Under the pieces are notes generated by a model. That model did no database searches. It saw only the letters and a program-made list of their open reading frames with translations, and was not told the origin of the DNA. From the NCBI GenBank assembly GCA_028289405.1, contig JANQPP010000006.1:62001-126000 (forward strand): DNA of 64,000 bases, given 5' to 3'. Shown one piece after another: positions 35,876 to 46,123 of this stretch; position 1 is the first letter of the stretch; the number at the start of each line of letters is the position of its first letter. This DNA comes from Pirellulales bacterium. Its GTDB lineage: Bacteria; Planctomycetota; Planctomycetia; Pirellulales; JANQPP01. The position numbers and the translations under genes were made by a program.

Positions 35876-38800
35876 TCAATCCGCATCCGCCCCGGCCATT
35901 TGCCGCAGGCGCCTCTGAGCCAGTTCGTATGTCGCGTGTGGCTGCAACGGCTGCGGTTCGATACGGGAATAGGCTTCCCGGGCCACGTCGTGCAGTCCAG
36001 CCTGCTCGGCGATGCGCCCGACCACGTACCAATCGTCATTCAGCATTTCATCCAGCGGTCGAGCCTCCACGGACTGCACCAACGTTTGATGCGCTTCGCG
36101 AATCTCGCCCCGTTCGGCCAAGACGGTGGCCAGCGTGTGCAGGATCGCGGTTTCATTGCCCATGGCCAACTCTCGGGCTTTCCTCGCGTGTTCCAAGGCA
36201 TCCTCCGGAAGGGGCTCCACGAATAGCGATTTCCAGGCAACCTCGTTGTAGTCCTGGGATTTTGGATCGCGTTGCTGATCCAACCATTTCCTTGTCAGTT
36301 CGAGGGCCTGTTCGTGGTCGCCATCGAGGGCCGCCAGCGCCGAGAGGATTCCGACGGCTCGCCGAGAGGTAGGATATTTGTCGAACCATTCACGGGCAAT
36401 CTCACGTGCTTTCTCGGGAAAACCCATACGAAAGTTGGCGGAGGCCAACACCATTCGCGGTTCCTCGAAAGTCGGATACTTCTTGGCCAATTCCTCCGCG
36501 ATGGGGAGCATCTTCTCGTAACCGCCTTTGGTGTCATACGCGGCCAGCAGCCCACGCTGCATTTGCAGTTTCCGAAAGGCGGATTCCTCCTCGGGAATCG
36601 ACCGTTCGAGCACGGCAATCGCCGCATCGGCGTCTTGCGAAGTCCCGGCAAGCGTCGCGGCGGCCACGCGCAAGGCTTCCACGTCGTTCTGATTCGTCAG
36701 CAGCCAAAGCTTCGCGAAACTGGTGGCCGAGAAGGGATGGAAAATCCCTCCACGCGGCAACTCCTCGGCGGCCCACGTCAGCCATTGTTTTGCCGTCTCT
36801 GTTTTTCCTTCCTCCAACAACTGCAGGGCATAGCGCCCGATCTCTTCATAGTTTTTCCCGACGAGCAGGACCTGATGCGTCGCTTCTTCAGATTCCTTCG
36901 GCAGCACGAAAAAGCTGATCGTAGGTTCCCCTGGCGCCGTGTCACGAACCCGATAACCGATATCCGGATTGCCCGGAACTTCAAGTTTCGAGAGACTCAG
37001 AGCGTCCCGCCGGCGTAAGTTGGGGATATCTTGTTCTCGGCTGAACGTACGGGAATGGCGCATCGCCCGATCCCAAGCCAGCAATTCGCGGGAATTCTTG
37101 GGCGTATTGGCCGTGAACGCACCGATGGCTTCCATATTCACGCCGTTCTCGATGATTTCTGCGAAAATCCTCTGCACTGGATAGCTCGGGGCCTCCGCTT
37201 CGAAAAACTCTTCATCCACTCGTTCGATCCGATTCATCACATCCATCAAAACCCGAGTTTGCAAGGTTTGTTGCTTGCCGCGTAGCCCTTCTCGATAGAG
37301 ACCAAGGGCCTTTCGGTAATACCGTGCGCGTTCCAAATACACGGCGGCTCGCAACAGCAATTGTTGACGATCGTTCGTCAAGTCGGTGATGCGATTCGCT
37401 AAGGTTTTCGCGGCGTCAACACCTTCGTGGATCGCGCGCACGGCAACTCGCAATTCGGGCATGACATCCTGATCGGAGGATAATTCCAGTAGTTCGTCAT
37501 ATCGCTCTAGAAAGAAGAGGCAGCCGCTGAGGTTCTTGGCCGCGTTCTCGACAAACTCATCCCCTTCGAGCAACAGGCGATACTGTTCGGCAGCACGTTC
37601 GAGCTGGGCTTTATCGCTATAGCGGTTACCGAACCGGTCGTGCTCCAGCAAGATCGCATAATTCCAGCGATGCGTTTCGTCGGTAGGGTCCAACTCCAGG
37701 CTTTTTTCATAGGCTTGGGCCGATCCTTCGGGATCAAATCCGAATTTCGTGAGGCGGCCCAGCTCGTCATGCAGCAGGGCAAACCCCAAACTCCCGTGGG
37801 CGTCGGCATTATCCGGGAACTTTTTCACCGTGCGGCGAGCAATATCCCTGGCCGCATCCCCTAACCCCACCTCCAATAGCGTTTGCACAAAACCGATCGA
37901 ATGCACGGTCTCGCGGGATTGTGTACGAAGGAGGGACTCGTACTCCGCGAAGGCCTCCTTCATCCTGCCCGCCGCATAATGCTGATAGGCGCGATGGTGC
38001 CAAGTCACCAGTACCTGCAAATTGTCGACGACCAGGGACGACATCCGTTCGAGAATCGCCTGCCGAAAGGCGCGCACTTCATTGGGCGAAAGCCGGCCAT
38101 TCCCCGTATCGAGCCGGTAGGTCCCCGTTACCGACTCGTTGGCGCCTTTTTCGAAAGTCTGTGAGAACATAAGCGGACCAAACGCTTCGTGGAAATTTTC
38201 CGGCAATTCAGCCAGGGTGTATCCTGTGGGCGGAACGAGGCGAAATACCAACTCTTCCACATGCGGCGGGGAGATTTGTAAAGGCTGCTGGCGAGATTTT
38301 GTATTTCTATCAAGCCAATCATCACCGTCGTCGTTATCCTCTTCATCTTCGAAATAGGTGAGATAAAAAGGCAACTCATCGAAAATGGCGGAGGGATTTA
38401 TCGGCACAATGGCACGATCAACGGCAACTATGCCCAACTCCGCGTCCGCGAACTCTCCCCGCAAGGTAAAGGGCCGGCGATAGTCGTCAGCATTGGAATA
38501 CTCTAGAGACGTAAGCTGCTCGGTTTCGTAGCGGGATTCGCCGAACTCCTTCCATGCCTTCTCCAAGTCCACCCGGGTGGTCTCCGCGTAGTATTGCCGC
38601 GTAGCTGCCGCGAACGTGCCGCGTTGTTCCACGAGATGCACGACCTTGCTCTGCGGCGAGGCTGACAAGTCGATCACCGTGGTCTGGCGATTTAGATTCT
38701 CCTCCGAAGTCGCGCTGGGTGTCTCCAGCAGCGTTTCGGTCTCCGGAGAAATTACCAAGGCCAGGCGCCCCTGAGCACTATCCGGCAACTCTCCAGGAGT

Positions 38801-40012
38801 CGTATACGGACTCGTCGGGTCGATCCAAATCGCACTATCGCCCGGCATGTAGACGATGGCATGGTTGAAGGCGTTCAAACCAGGCAAATCAGGGTCGATC
38901 CGCTGATTTCCGCCAGCGTGCAACAAAGCCACGTAGGCTTCGTGTCCGGCCGCGCGGAGCATCGATACCAACAGCGCGGATTGATCCTTGCAATCCCCGA
39001 AGCCGCGCTTCAGCGTCACCTCGGGATCATAGGGAACGATGGCCGCTGCTCAAAATTCGACGCCCGTATAACGCACGGTCTCTCGAATGCCGGCCAACAA
39101 TTTCGCGACTACTTCCAGCCGGGATTCGTCTCCGGTTAACAGGTCTCCCACCCGGTCCTGGACGACTGCCGGATCGATCCGCGCTTCGGCGATTTCGGCA
39201 TAGTCTTTGGCAATCGTGTTCCACGATGGGTTGGTGGAAAAAGTAACGACGGGCAGGGTCGGCGTACCGGGCGGCAGACCAAGTTCAAAGTCATCGTAGG
39301 CGGGTGGGCTCTGAACTTCGTACGTGATCGACTGCTGTTCCTCGGTGGCCGTCACCGAGGGATCGGCGGAAATGCCCTGCGCCCGATGCCGCAACGGAAC
39401 TCCTGCCGGAGCTTCGATCCGCAGGCGTGAAGTACGGATGGGGCGACCGCTGGTCAAGTAGAATTGTCGAAACGCTCCGCCGGAAAAAAACGGGCGGGAG
39501 TCCTGCCACACGGTCGATTCCTCGACGATGCATCCCGCGGAAATTCCCGGAAGCGGCGCCTGGAGGATGCGGTCGTCAATGAGCAATTGCGGATCAAGCT
39601 GCTGTATGGCCGATTCGCCAATCGTGTCCGGATCCAGCTCTCGCACATCCCCATCGGGGCGAATGACCCGCGCTCGCATGCTGGGCCGCTGCTGATACCA
39701 GGGCGCCCATTGGGCCTGCAACAGCGCCCATTCTCGGGCAGCCGCCTCCGTGCGCACGCGCCACACTCGGTGCACTCGCTGGCGAACTCGACCGTCTGCT
39801 TCGACGCGAAAATCGTTCGCCTGGAACAAAATCTCGTACTCTTCCTCGTCCGGATATTCGAGTTGTCGCGCGGAGGAGGCGATCGCGTTGGGCGCTGCGG
39901 AGAACGGCTCGGCGGTCCAAGGGGCCTCCGCCTTCAACTCGGAGACTTGCGGCAGCAAGAAGATGTAGGGGAGAAGGAGGAAACGCACCGGGACTGAACG
40001 TGAAATTGGCAT
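35876..40012 (-). pseudogene. DUF3857/transglutaminase-like/TPR protein interrupted by an in-frame TGA
   Basis: Read in a single minus-strand frame from the ATG at 40012, this would be a 1378-aa protein. Residues 1-25 are a signal peptide (VRFLLLPYIFLLPQ). DUF3857 follows (about 40-270), then a transglutaminase-like core with Cys in GFGDCKDQSALL, His in NAFNHAIVYM and Asp in WIDPTSPY. Next come a C-terminal beta-sandwich and many TPR-like repeats. Codon 321 (39050-39052) is TGA in VRYTGVEF*AAAIVPYDPEVTLKRG. Relatives carry a glycine here (VEFGEAAIVP), so GGA to TGA by one base explains it. No frame change accompanies it. It is a recent pseudogene, a sequence error or a readthrough case. Confidence 0.85.
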
Positions 40013-40174
40013 TCCGATTACCAAAAAATCGAATGAAATGAGAGGAAATGGCCACAAGCCGCGATTCTTCGATTGTAAGACGTTTCTTTTTTTCTCTCCA
40101 GCAAGTGGCTCGGAGATCCTCTCTTGCCCGCGATGCCGCTCGGCGACTTTTCTTTTTCCGCGGGCGATCTTACA

Positions 40175-40202
40175 TTGACGTGCGGGTCCTTCATCGTAGA
40201 AT
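40175..40202 (+). promoter_or_regulatory. Candidate promoter of the tRNA-Ile/tRNA-Ala operon
   Basis: TTGACG (40175-40180) and TAGAAT (40197-40202) are separated by 16 bp and lie 90 bp upstream of tRNA-Ile. The pair resembles the consensus and the promoter seen before tRNA-Glu. Confidence 0.45.
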
Positions 40203-40292
40203 TGCCCAAAGGCATGGTTCATACGCCTTTGCGCAAGTTCGCGCGAGCCCGCCAATCCTGTTTCGAGTCGCACCGGCTCTTGACGGAAAATC

Positions 40293-40366
40293 GGGCGCAT
40301 AGCTCAGTTGGTTAGAGCGCGTCCCTGATAAGGACGAGGTCCGTGGTTCGAGTCCACGTGCGCCCA
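40293..40366 (+). tRNA. tRNA-Ile (anticodon GAU)
   Basis: The acceptor GGGCGCA (40293-40299) pairs perfectly with TGCGCCC (40359-40365). The anticodon stem CGTCC/GGACG encloses CTGATAA with anticodon GAT at 40327-40329. The T-loop is GGTTCGAGTCC. The tRNA is 67 bp upstream of tRNA-Ala, an ancestral pairing normally found in rRNA spacers, here without rRNA genes in view. Confidence 0.96.
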
Positions 40367-40433
40367 TCTTGCCTCTCTTCACGGTTCGGTTACGCTGGAT
40401 CACGGGGTCGCAACGGCTTTTTTGAAAGAAATT

Positions 40434-40506
40434 GGGGCGGTAGCTCAGTTGGGAGAGCGCTGCGTTCGCAATGCAGAGGTCGAGGGTTCGACTCCCTTCC
40501 GCTCCA
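40434..40506 (+). tRNA. tRNA-Ala (anticodon CGC), integration target
   Basis: The acceptor GGGGCGG (40434-40440) pairs with CCGCTCC (40499-40505) with one G-T. The anticodon stem CTGCG/TGCAG encloses TTCGCAA with anticodon CGC at 40467-40469. The T-loop is GGTTCGACTCC. The gene is complete here. Its 3' 44 bp (40461-40504) recur exactly at 52189-52232, showing that an element recombined into it. Confidence 0.95.
40461..40504 (+). repeat. attL core, 44-bp direct repeat (3' half of tRNA-Ala)
   Basis: The block starts TGCGTTCGCAATGCAGAGG and ends CCCTTCCGCTC. It is identical over 44 bp to 52189-52232, and the next base differs (C here, T at the right copy). The identity covers the anticodon-loop half through the acceptor, the usual crossover zone for tyrosine integrases in tRNA genes. 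Confidence 0.9.
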
Positions 40507-40656
40507 CTTGATACGGCTCGTTGACAGCAACGGTCAGCGAGCCTTTTCTTTTGTCCACGGCACCACTTACGGCAACCAGGCCAAGGCCATCGTCGTTTTC
40601 ATCATCACCCACGCATTGGTCAGCAGTTACCCCCGTTTTCCTGGAATGGACAGGTT

Positions 40657-40679
40657 TTGGTGCAAGCATTGGTGCAAGC
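40657..40679 (+). repeat. Left pair of 11-bp repeats, candidate integrase arm sites
   Basis: TTGGTGCAAGC occurs at 40657-40667 and 40669-40679, period 12 bp, about 150 bp inside attL. A near-identical pair lies inside attR. In the restored integrase frame they encode the peptide LAPMLAP on the minus strand. Confidence 0.55.
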
Positions 40680-42148
40680 CATGGAGACGCATCAACTGTA
40701 CCGGTCGCCTTTGACGGCTGATCGTCGGAAGGCCGAAGCGGCAGTTCGGGGAGGGCCGCAACGGCACCGTGGACGTCGAGTAGCCGGGGATCGGTGTAGA
40801 CCGTTCATCGTAAGATCTATGGACGAATGCCGCATGGCCGCTTGGGCCACACGCGGAGCAACGCCGGCCTTGCTCAAGTGAGTACCGAACGTGTGCCGCA
40901 AGGCGTGGATATCGACCGTGCGACCTCGCTCATCCACCTTGGGAATGCCGGCCAGCTTCAAGTCACGATCGAGAATCCGCAGCAAACCCTTAGGCACGTA
41001 GAACAGCGGCGAATCGAAGGGAAGTCGAGAGGGGATCGGCTCGCCACAGTCTTGGGCGGCATCCTGTTCGTCCACCAAACGCGTATCAATCCAGTCCCGC
41101 AATTCGGCTGCCAGGTCATGACGGAGCGGGATCTCGCTCCCTTGGCGATTCTTCTCGTCCGCCGCGTGCAGCACCACGTACGGTGTCTCGCCGTCCGACT
41201 CCACTTGGCCGATCGTAAGCGATGCCAACTCCGACTTCCGCAGCCCCGTCAACAAGTAGGTTTTGTAGATCAGAGCCCGTTCGTGGTCGAGCCGTTCCAG
41301 CTTTTGCATTCGATCCGCCGAAACTTGGGCGATGGTTTTGCCTGCATTCTTGCCCCGACGCACCGTCATCGCATCCAACAGCGGCCGCCGTCGTGCCGCA
41401 TCCAAGAGTCGAACCAGTTCATCTTCCCGCAATGCCCGCCGTTGACGACGACAATCGGCCTTGGCGTCCGCCTTGGGGCAACTTAGCGAGCGGGTTCTTC
41501 AGAAAGCGTCCCGTTCGCACGCACCAATTGCCGAAGCCAATCCAAGCTTCGCGGTATCCGTTGCGAGCCCCCGCCGACATGCCATCGCGTTCCCGTCGCA
41601 GTAGCCACGTTTCGAGTTTCGGTTCGCTTACGTCGGACAACCGGGACAGTGACATTTCTGCCGAGATCCGATGCAATCGTGAACGCGAATTGTCGATTCG
41701 CGTGCTGTTCAATCCTTTGGCCCGGAGGTGCGTAATGTAAGCTTCCACGTGGTTTTCGAGCGGCGTGGCCTGATGATCGATGACCGCGTCTTCAGCGGCC
41801 GTGAGCACGTCCGCTTTCACCAATTCGGCCCGACGTTCCAGTTGGGACAAAACGGCTCTGGCGGCCGCCTCATCGCGACAACCGGTGGCCACCTCCCGCA
41901 CGATGCCGCTCCCGTCGCGATACTTGGCGGTGTACGTGCTCGCCGTAACGACGATCCGCTCATCGCCCGACTTGGAGAACGTGAGCGGAGCGGTACGACG
42001 CTTGCCTCGCCGATCGTGCCACTGGGCCAGTTTTTGGCCCTTTCGGGTGATAATTTGAGCCCCATCCGGCAACGGCTTGGTGGCAGTTTTGCGGAACACG
42101 GTTCCCATTTGGCACCATGCGGCTAATTGTCGCTGATAAATAGTTCGA

Positions 42149-42361
42149 TTACTTCGGTTTCTGAACCAGTTCGAGTCCGAGGAATTCGGCCACGGCATCG
42201 GCCTTATCGAGCCGCAATGAAGTCTCCCCCCGCATGAAACGCATGAGCGAGGTTTGCGGGACGCCCGTTTCCAGGGCAATGCGATAACGCGTGTGTCCAC
42301 TTTCCGCGATGGCCGTTCGCAACACATCGGACATGCGGATCGGTTTCTTTTTTCTGGGCAT
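42149..42361 (-). CDS. XRE-family HTH regulator (possible excision/integration control)
   Basis: This 70-aa protein carries one XRE-type helix-turn-helix (TRYRIALETGVPQTSLMRFMRGE) and a basic N-terminus (MPRKKKPIRM). It lies 40 bp upstream of the integrase on the same strand. It is probably a repressor or excisionase-like regulator of the element. Confidence 0.8.
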   Translation of the reverse strand: MPRKKKPIRMSDVLRTAIAESGHTRYRIALETGVPQTSLMRFMRGETSLRLDKADAVAEFLGLELVQKPK

Positions 42362-42506
42362 GCTAGTGTTTTAGCAATTAAACCGGAATGCAGCAACTTT
42401 TGGCCATCAGCCGGTCGCGGTTTCTTTCTTCAAGTGGGCCCCTTGTTCACGTAAGGGAACTCAAAAGGGGACCACGCTCTTCTGGCCCTTGTGGGATATC
42501 GGAAGC

Positions 42507-42977
42507 CTAGACTTCCGCAGGAACTGCATCGTTTTTTCCGGTTGTAAATCGGTTAGAACCGGAAACAGCTTCTTCCGGTTGTATTTCGGGGCGAATCACG
42601 GGCAATACGCGGTAGCTCGACACGCCTTTCCGAAAGCCGCCCCGACGCACGATCTCCAGCAATCCCAAACTCTCCAATCGGCCAAGGGCCGTGCGTACCG
42701 TGCGGTCGGAGGTGCCCGCCCGGCGAGCGATATCCGCCTGCGATGTGCGGGCGACGCCGTTTTTCGTGTCGCGGAACAAGATCATCCACACGACAATTTC
42801 CGCCCTTTTGAGTGATCCAAGCGAAAAATCCACGAAGTGATTCAACACCGAAAATCGGTCGCTTCGTCGTTCTCCACGTCGAGAGGGCATGGAATCCGGT
42901 TTGGGACTCGGCTCGTGGCGGGCGATAGGGGGCAGCACCTGGCAACCTGCTAACCCTGAGGGATGGCTGTCGGTCAT
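42507..42977 (-). CDS. Winged-helix DNA-binding protein of the replication module
   Basis: This is 156 aa from the ATG at 42977, which overlaps the stop of the helicase-like gene (ATGA). The C-terminal half has a MarR/GntR-like winged helix (TSQADIARRAGTSDRTVRTALGRLESLGLLEIVRRGG), and the N-terminus is Pro/Ser-rich. Such proteins often follow phage-type replication genes and act as initiators or repressors. Its exact role is unknown. Confidence 0.7.
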   Translation of the reverse strand: MTDSHPSGLAGCQVLPPIARHEPSPKPDSMPSRRGERRSDRFSVLNHFVDFSLGSLKRAEIVVWMILFRDTKNGVARTSQADIARRAGTSDRTVRTALGRLESLGLLEIVRRGGFRKGVSSYRVLPVIRPEIQPEEAVSGSNRFTTGKNDAVPAEV

Positions 42978-43870
42978 GATTGCCACCTCTGGAATTCGGC
43001 ATGTGTCTTTCGCCCGGGGTTGATCGTAGTTGCTTCCACCGGTTCGAAGCGTTGGTAGGCTGCCAGAAAGCGAAGGCGGATATCGCAGGTTTCGCCGTGG
43101 CGAGATTTCAAATGCATTAGGGTGACGATGTCGCCGCTGGATTCGGGGGCCAGAATGAAGGCATCGTCCGCCCCGAATTCGAGTTCTGAACTCTCTCGAA
43201 AGCTTGCCAAGTTCAGGGAGCCCGCCTCGTAGGAAGATCGGCCTTTGCTATCCTTGCTGCGGGACACACTGCTGACCACGATGACGGCCACGCCCGCGTC
43301 GGTGAATTGCCGGATGAAGTTCATTGTCGCGTCCACGGCCGATCGTCGGTCCCCGTAACTCCCCGCCGGTGCGATCCGCTGGATATAGTCCAAGACGATC
43401 ACGTCCGCCTGCATGTCATCCGCCGCTGCCGCCACGTTGTCGAGATCGAAAGGCGGGCGAACGAGTCCCAATCGGCCGGCAAAACCCGCCATCGCTTGCA
43501 ACGCTTGGTCCAGTCGGTCCGCATGCTCCGGTCCAAACTCTCGATACCGGACGGAGCGGAGATCAATGCCCGAAAGGCGTGACAATTGCCGATCCAACAA
43601 CACGGCGGCTGGCATCTCGATATTGCAAACCAGCACCCGCAGCGTTGGCGTGAGCCGCAGGGCATCGACCGCGATCTGCATCGAAAACGCGGTTTTTCCC
43701 GCTCCGGGGCAGCCGCCAACCAACGTGACCAACCCGGGCCCGATCTCCATTCGCTGCAATTCACCCGTGCCGACGGGATAAAACGTGGGCGGCGTTCCGC
43801 TCAGGATGTGCGATCGCCAAGCGTCGAGGGCATCTTCCGCCAATACATAATTCGCCGTGGCGTCACTCAT
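42974..43870 (-). CDS. DnaB-like RecA-fold ATPase (replicative helicase C-domain-like)
   Basis: This is 298 aa from the ATG at 43870, which overlaps the primase stop (ATGA). The Walker A is VTLVGGCPGAGKTAFSMQIA. The Walker B-like segment ADVIVLDYIQRIA and the later AVIVVSSVSRSK (sensor) resemble the DnaB C-terminal domain. The N-terminal DnaB domain is absent, as in small element-encoded helicases. It probably pairs with the upstream primase to load or drive replication of the element. Confidence 0.8.
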   Translation of the reverse strand: MSDATANYVLAEDALDAWRSHILSGTPPTFYPVGTGELQRMEIGPGLVTLVGGCPGAGKTAFSMQIAVDALRLTPTLRVLVCNIEMPAAVLLDRQLSRLSGIDLRSVRYREFGPEHADRLDQALQAMAGFAGRLGLVRPPFDLDNVAAAADDMQADVIVLDYIQRIAPAGSYGDRRSAVDATMNFIRQFTDAGVAVIVVSSVSRSKDSKGRSSYEAGSLNLASFRESSELEFGADDAFILAPESSGDIVTLMHLKSRHGETCDIRLRFLAAYQRFEPVEATTINPGRKTHAEFQRWQS

Positions 43871-45186
43871 GATGCCTCCCCCGATCCAGTCCACACGCCG
43901 AACCGCAGGAAACGATGACATCCTCGGCAATCGATTCGTGTCCGTCCCTCCGTGATGGCTATTTCCGCATACTCCGTGGCCCCACAGCGGCAGGGTGTTT
44001 CCAGCGTTCCGGTTCGCATCGTTCCCGTCGGCAAAGGCCATAGCGGCGGTGGATCGGCCAGCGGCATCGAAACCGGGATTTCCCCGTCTCTCTCAGACGC
44101 GGCCCGTGGCTGCGTTCCTTGGCCATCCCACAGCCGCCGCAGCGAGTCGGATATGCTCGGCGTAGGTTTCTCGGAAAGCTTGGACGATTCAACGGTGGGA
44201 AGTTTGTTGGAGAATTCCGCTGACGAATTCTCGCCGTCTGATTGGTTGAGCCCGCATGTAATTTGCCGCCGCACCTCACGTGGAGGCAGACCGGAATCCA
44301 GGGCGGCTTCTGTTAGCAGTGCATGCGCCAATTCGGGCGGACAGGCGAACTCCGCCAGATTGGCGGAGGCCGAAAACAGCAACCGGTGCCGGTCGCCCGG
44401 TGAGGCACCATGCCGAATGAAATCCAGCGTGGCTCGGTTCAACGTCGCACCGCTTCCCGTCGCTCGTCGTGTTCGTTTCGATTCAATTTCCCGCTCCACG
44501 GCGACAACCGCTTCCCGCCAGTCGGCGATGGCCTGTTCGCAGGTCGGCAGCGGTGGCGGCAATTCGAACGGTTGTGGTTCGCGGGCCAGTTCCAGCAGTC
44601 GCTCCAACTTCAAGCCCGTAAGTTCGTCCAGGGAGAATCTTCGCTTGTGCAGCCCGGACTTGGAGTGCCGGCTGTTGGGAGCCCGGAAGGCTCTCACGCG
44701 GTCATAAACGCCGCGATCGATGGTCACGCTCGTCGCCTCGGCCCGCTTTTCGGCGAACTGCCTCGCCACGCGATGGAACATGCTGGACGCCGTGGGCGAC
44801 ACCACGGACGTGGGAAGTCCCACGTGGAAACCCCTCGCTCCGCTGAAAAAGATCAACAGCCGGTCATCGTCGAGACCGTACCGCTCGCATAGCGGATGGC
44901 ACAAGCGGGCCGCCATGCGTCGCGTCGCTTCCAAGTCGTCGCCGTCGAGATCAAACCAAACCCAAAGCGACCAACACGTACCGGCATAATCGGCCGTGGA
45001 GCCGGTCGCTTCCAGGTGCTCTCGGAATTCGCGGCCAAACTGAAAGGCGGATAGATACGCTTCCTGATGTATTTCGGCACGGTCATCGCAAGTCGCGTAC
45101 GCGGAGAACGCGGCGGCGGCATCGACCAACCGCCGTCGTTCCCACGTTGCCCCCACGAGCCGAAAGCCGTGGGGGCAGTCGGTCAT
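43867..45186 (-). CDS. Archaeo-eukaryotic-type primase-like protein (AEP)
   Basis: This 439-aa protein has the AEP motifs. The acidic metal motif is LWVWFDLDGDDLEATRR (D-x-D) and the nucleotide-binding motif is FFSGARGFHVGLPTS (S-G-x-x-G-x-H). The downstream Asp/Glu-His residues are in FRAPNSRHSKSG. A Cys-rich C-terminal zinc-binding region follows, CRCGATEYAE with a later C-R-G-C-H pattern. It overlaps both neighbours by 4 bp (ATGA). With the DnaB-like and DUF669-like genes it forms a plasmid/phage-type replication module. Confidence 0.8.
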   Translation of the reverse strand: MTDCPHGFRLVGATWERRRLVDAAAAFSAYATCDDRAEIHQEAYLSAFQFGREFREHLEATGSTADYAGTCWSLWVWFDLDGDDLEATRRMAARLCHPLCERYGLDDDRLLIFFSGARGFHVGLPTSVVSPTASSMFHRVARQFAEKRAEATSVTIDRGVYDRVRAFRAPNSRHSKSGLHKRRFSLDELTGLKLERLLELAREPQPFELPPPLPTCEQAIADWREAVVAVEREIESKRTRRATGSGATLNRATLDFIRHGASPGDRHRLLFSASANLAEFACPPELAHALLTEAALDSGLPPREVRRQITCGLNQSDGENSSAEFSNKLPTVESSKLSEKPTPSISDSLRRLWDGQGTQPRAASERDGEIPVSMPLADPPPLWPLPTGTMRTGTLETPCRCGATEYAEIAITEGRTRIDCRGCHRFLRFGVWTGSGEAS

Positions 45187-45695
45187 TCCACGCCCCCTTC
45201 GCTCGTCGCCGCTGCGGAGCCCGGCTCCGGAGGTTTCGGCGTGTCCGAAGGTGCGAAAGCATCGGCTTCGGGCGGGTCGATCCCCACCACTTCAAAGCGT
45301 CGGACGTGGTTGAATTCCGTGCCGTCATCATTTCGCCGCAAGGCGACATGCAACCGGCACCGAATCCCCTGCGGAAGCGGCTGTTCCAGTTGCTCCAGCG
45401 AGCAAATCCCCAGCTTGGCGACGTCCCGCGTGGTCATCGGCATCGCGGCATCGGTGAGCCATGATTCAAACCACAGTTTGCGTCCGGCACGCGGACCTTC
45501 CGCGACGCGAAAGGTGAGGCGGTAACCCGGCGTCTGGTTTTGGCGACTTGTGAAGAGTTCGCCACTTTCCGCCATCGCCAGATACTCGCCGCTGGGAAGC
45601 GGCTGGAATTCGTCGGCCGCATCGGTCGATTCCCAGGCAGAGCGTAGACGGTCACTTCTACCGTTCTTTAGAATATCAGTTAGCGATTTACGCAT
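45183..45695 (-). CDS. DUF669-like (single-strand-binding-like) phage protein
   Basis: This 170-aa protein has PSGEYLAMAESGELFTSRQN, GYRLTFRVAEGPRAGRKLWF and RDVAKLGICSLEQL. The pattern resembles DUF669/SSB-like proteins of phage replication modules, with an acidic Pro-rich C-terminal tail like that of SSB. A GGAGGAA ribosome site precedes the ATG. A 61-codon ORF at 45702-45887 ends just upstream of this gene and might be translated first; it has no recognisable features. Confidence 0.6.
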   Translation of the reverse strand: MRKSLTDILKNGRSDRLRSAWESTDAADEFQPLPSGEYLAMAESGELFTSRQNQTPGYRLTFRVAEGPRAGRKLWFESWLTDAAMPMTTRDVAKLGICSLEQLEQPLPQGIRCRLHVALRRNDDGTEFNHVRRFEVVGIDPPEADAFAPSDTPKPPEPGSAAATSEGGVE

Positions 45696-45832
45696 GGGAG
45701 TTTATTCCTCCATTCCGATTCCGGCGGTGGCAGCCGCCGGAGTCGGTTTGTCAAAGGTTAGCGTTTGTTGGATCGACTCAGCGTCGGCGGAGTTGGCGAG
45801 TCCGCATTCCGGTGGATTGGAATCGCTCGATT

Positions 45833-46123
45833 TCACCGGCCACTCCCTTTCGAGAGACGGCAATTCGGGCAGCCGGCGGCAACCCATTGCTCGACCGCTC
45901 CGCGTTGCCAGCGGACCAAGGCACCGAGCCTTACCGGCTGCGGCATACGGCCCGCATCCGACATGCGGTAAACGTGACGGGACGAACAGCCCAGCAGTTG
46001 GGCAACCCCGCGTACATCAAGCAGTTTGGCCGGAGAATCCGGCGATGATTGAATTGACATTGAAACCCCATAATTCGAGTCCACGAGAGGCCAAAACGGT
46101 TTCGGCCTGACGTTTCGAATCAT
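45833..46123 (-). CDS. AlpA-like/excisionase HTH protein
   Basis: This is a 96-aa ORF if started at 46123, or 76 aa from the ATG at 46062 (MSIQSSPDSP). The latter is more likely as the domain begins KLLDVRGVAQLLGCSSRHVYRMSDAG and ends RWQRGAVEQWVAAGCP, an AlpA/MerR-type helix-turn-helix of small element regulators. The 46123 start overlaps the stop of the upstream small ORF (TGATG), so translation coupling is possible. Confidence 0.75.
   Translation of the reverse strand: MIRNVRPKPFWPLVDSNYGVSMSIQSSPDSPAKLLDVRGVAQLLGCSSRHVYRMSDAGRMPQPVRLGALVRWQRGAVEQWVAAGCPNCRLSKGSGR

Larger units (their letters stand above)
40445..42108 (-). pseudogene. Tyrosine recombinase/integrase with two frameshifts
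   Basis: Read from the ATG at 42108. The N-terminal core-binding part runs to LAKLPQGGRQ, where a fourth C in a CCCC run (GGGG at 41475-41478 on the plus strand) shifts the frame. One base fewer would continue LPKADAKADCRRQRRALREDE. The catalytic half then carries R (GLRKSEL), K (VVLHAADEKNR) and H-x-x-R (IHALRHTFG), and H in AMRHSSIDLTMN. There a duplicated G (CC at 40801-40802) shifts the frame again just before VYTDPRLLDV, removing the nucleophilic Tyr. The restored frame runs to 40445 inside tRNA-Ala. It is either decay or a base-calling error in short runs. Confidence 0.85.

Noticed and set aside
40191-40403. Minus-strand ORF across tRNA-Ile ending in the sequence RTSSLSGTRSNQLSYAP
   Set aside because: It is a translation of the tRNA complement; similar peptides are common artefacts in annotation.
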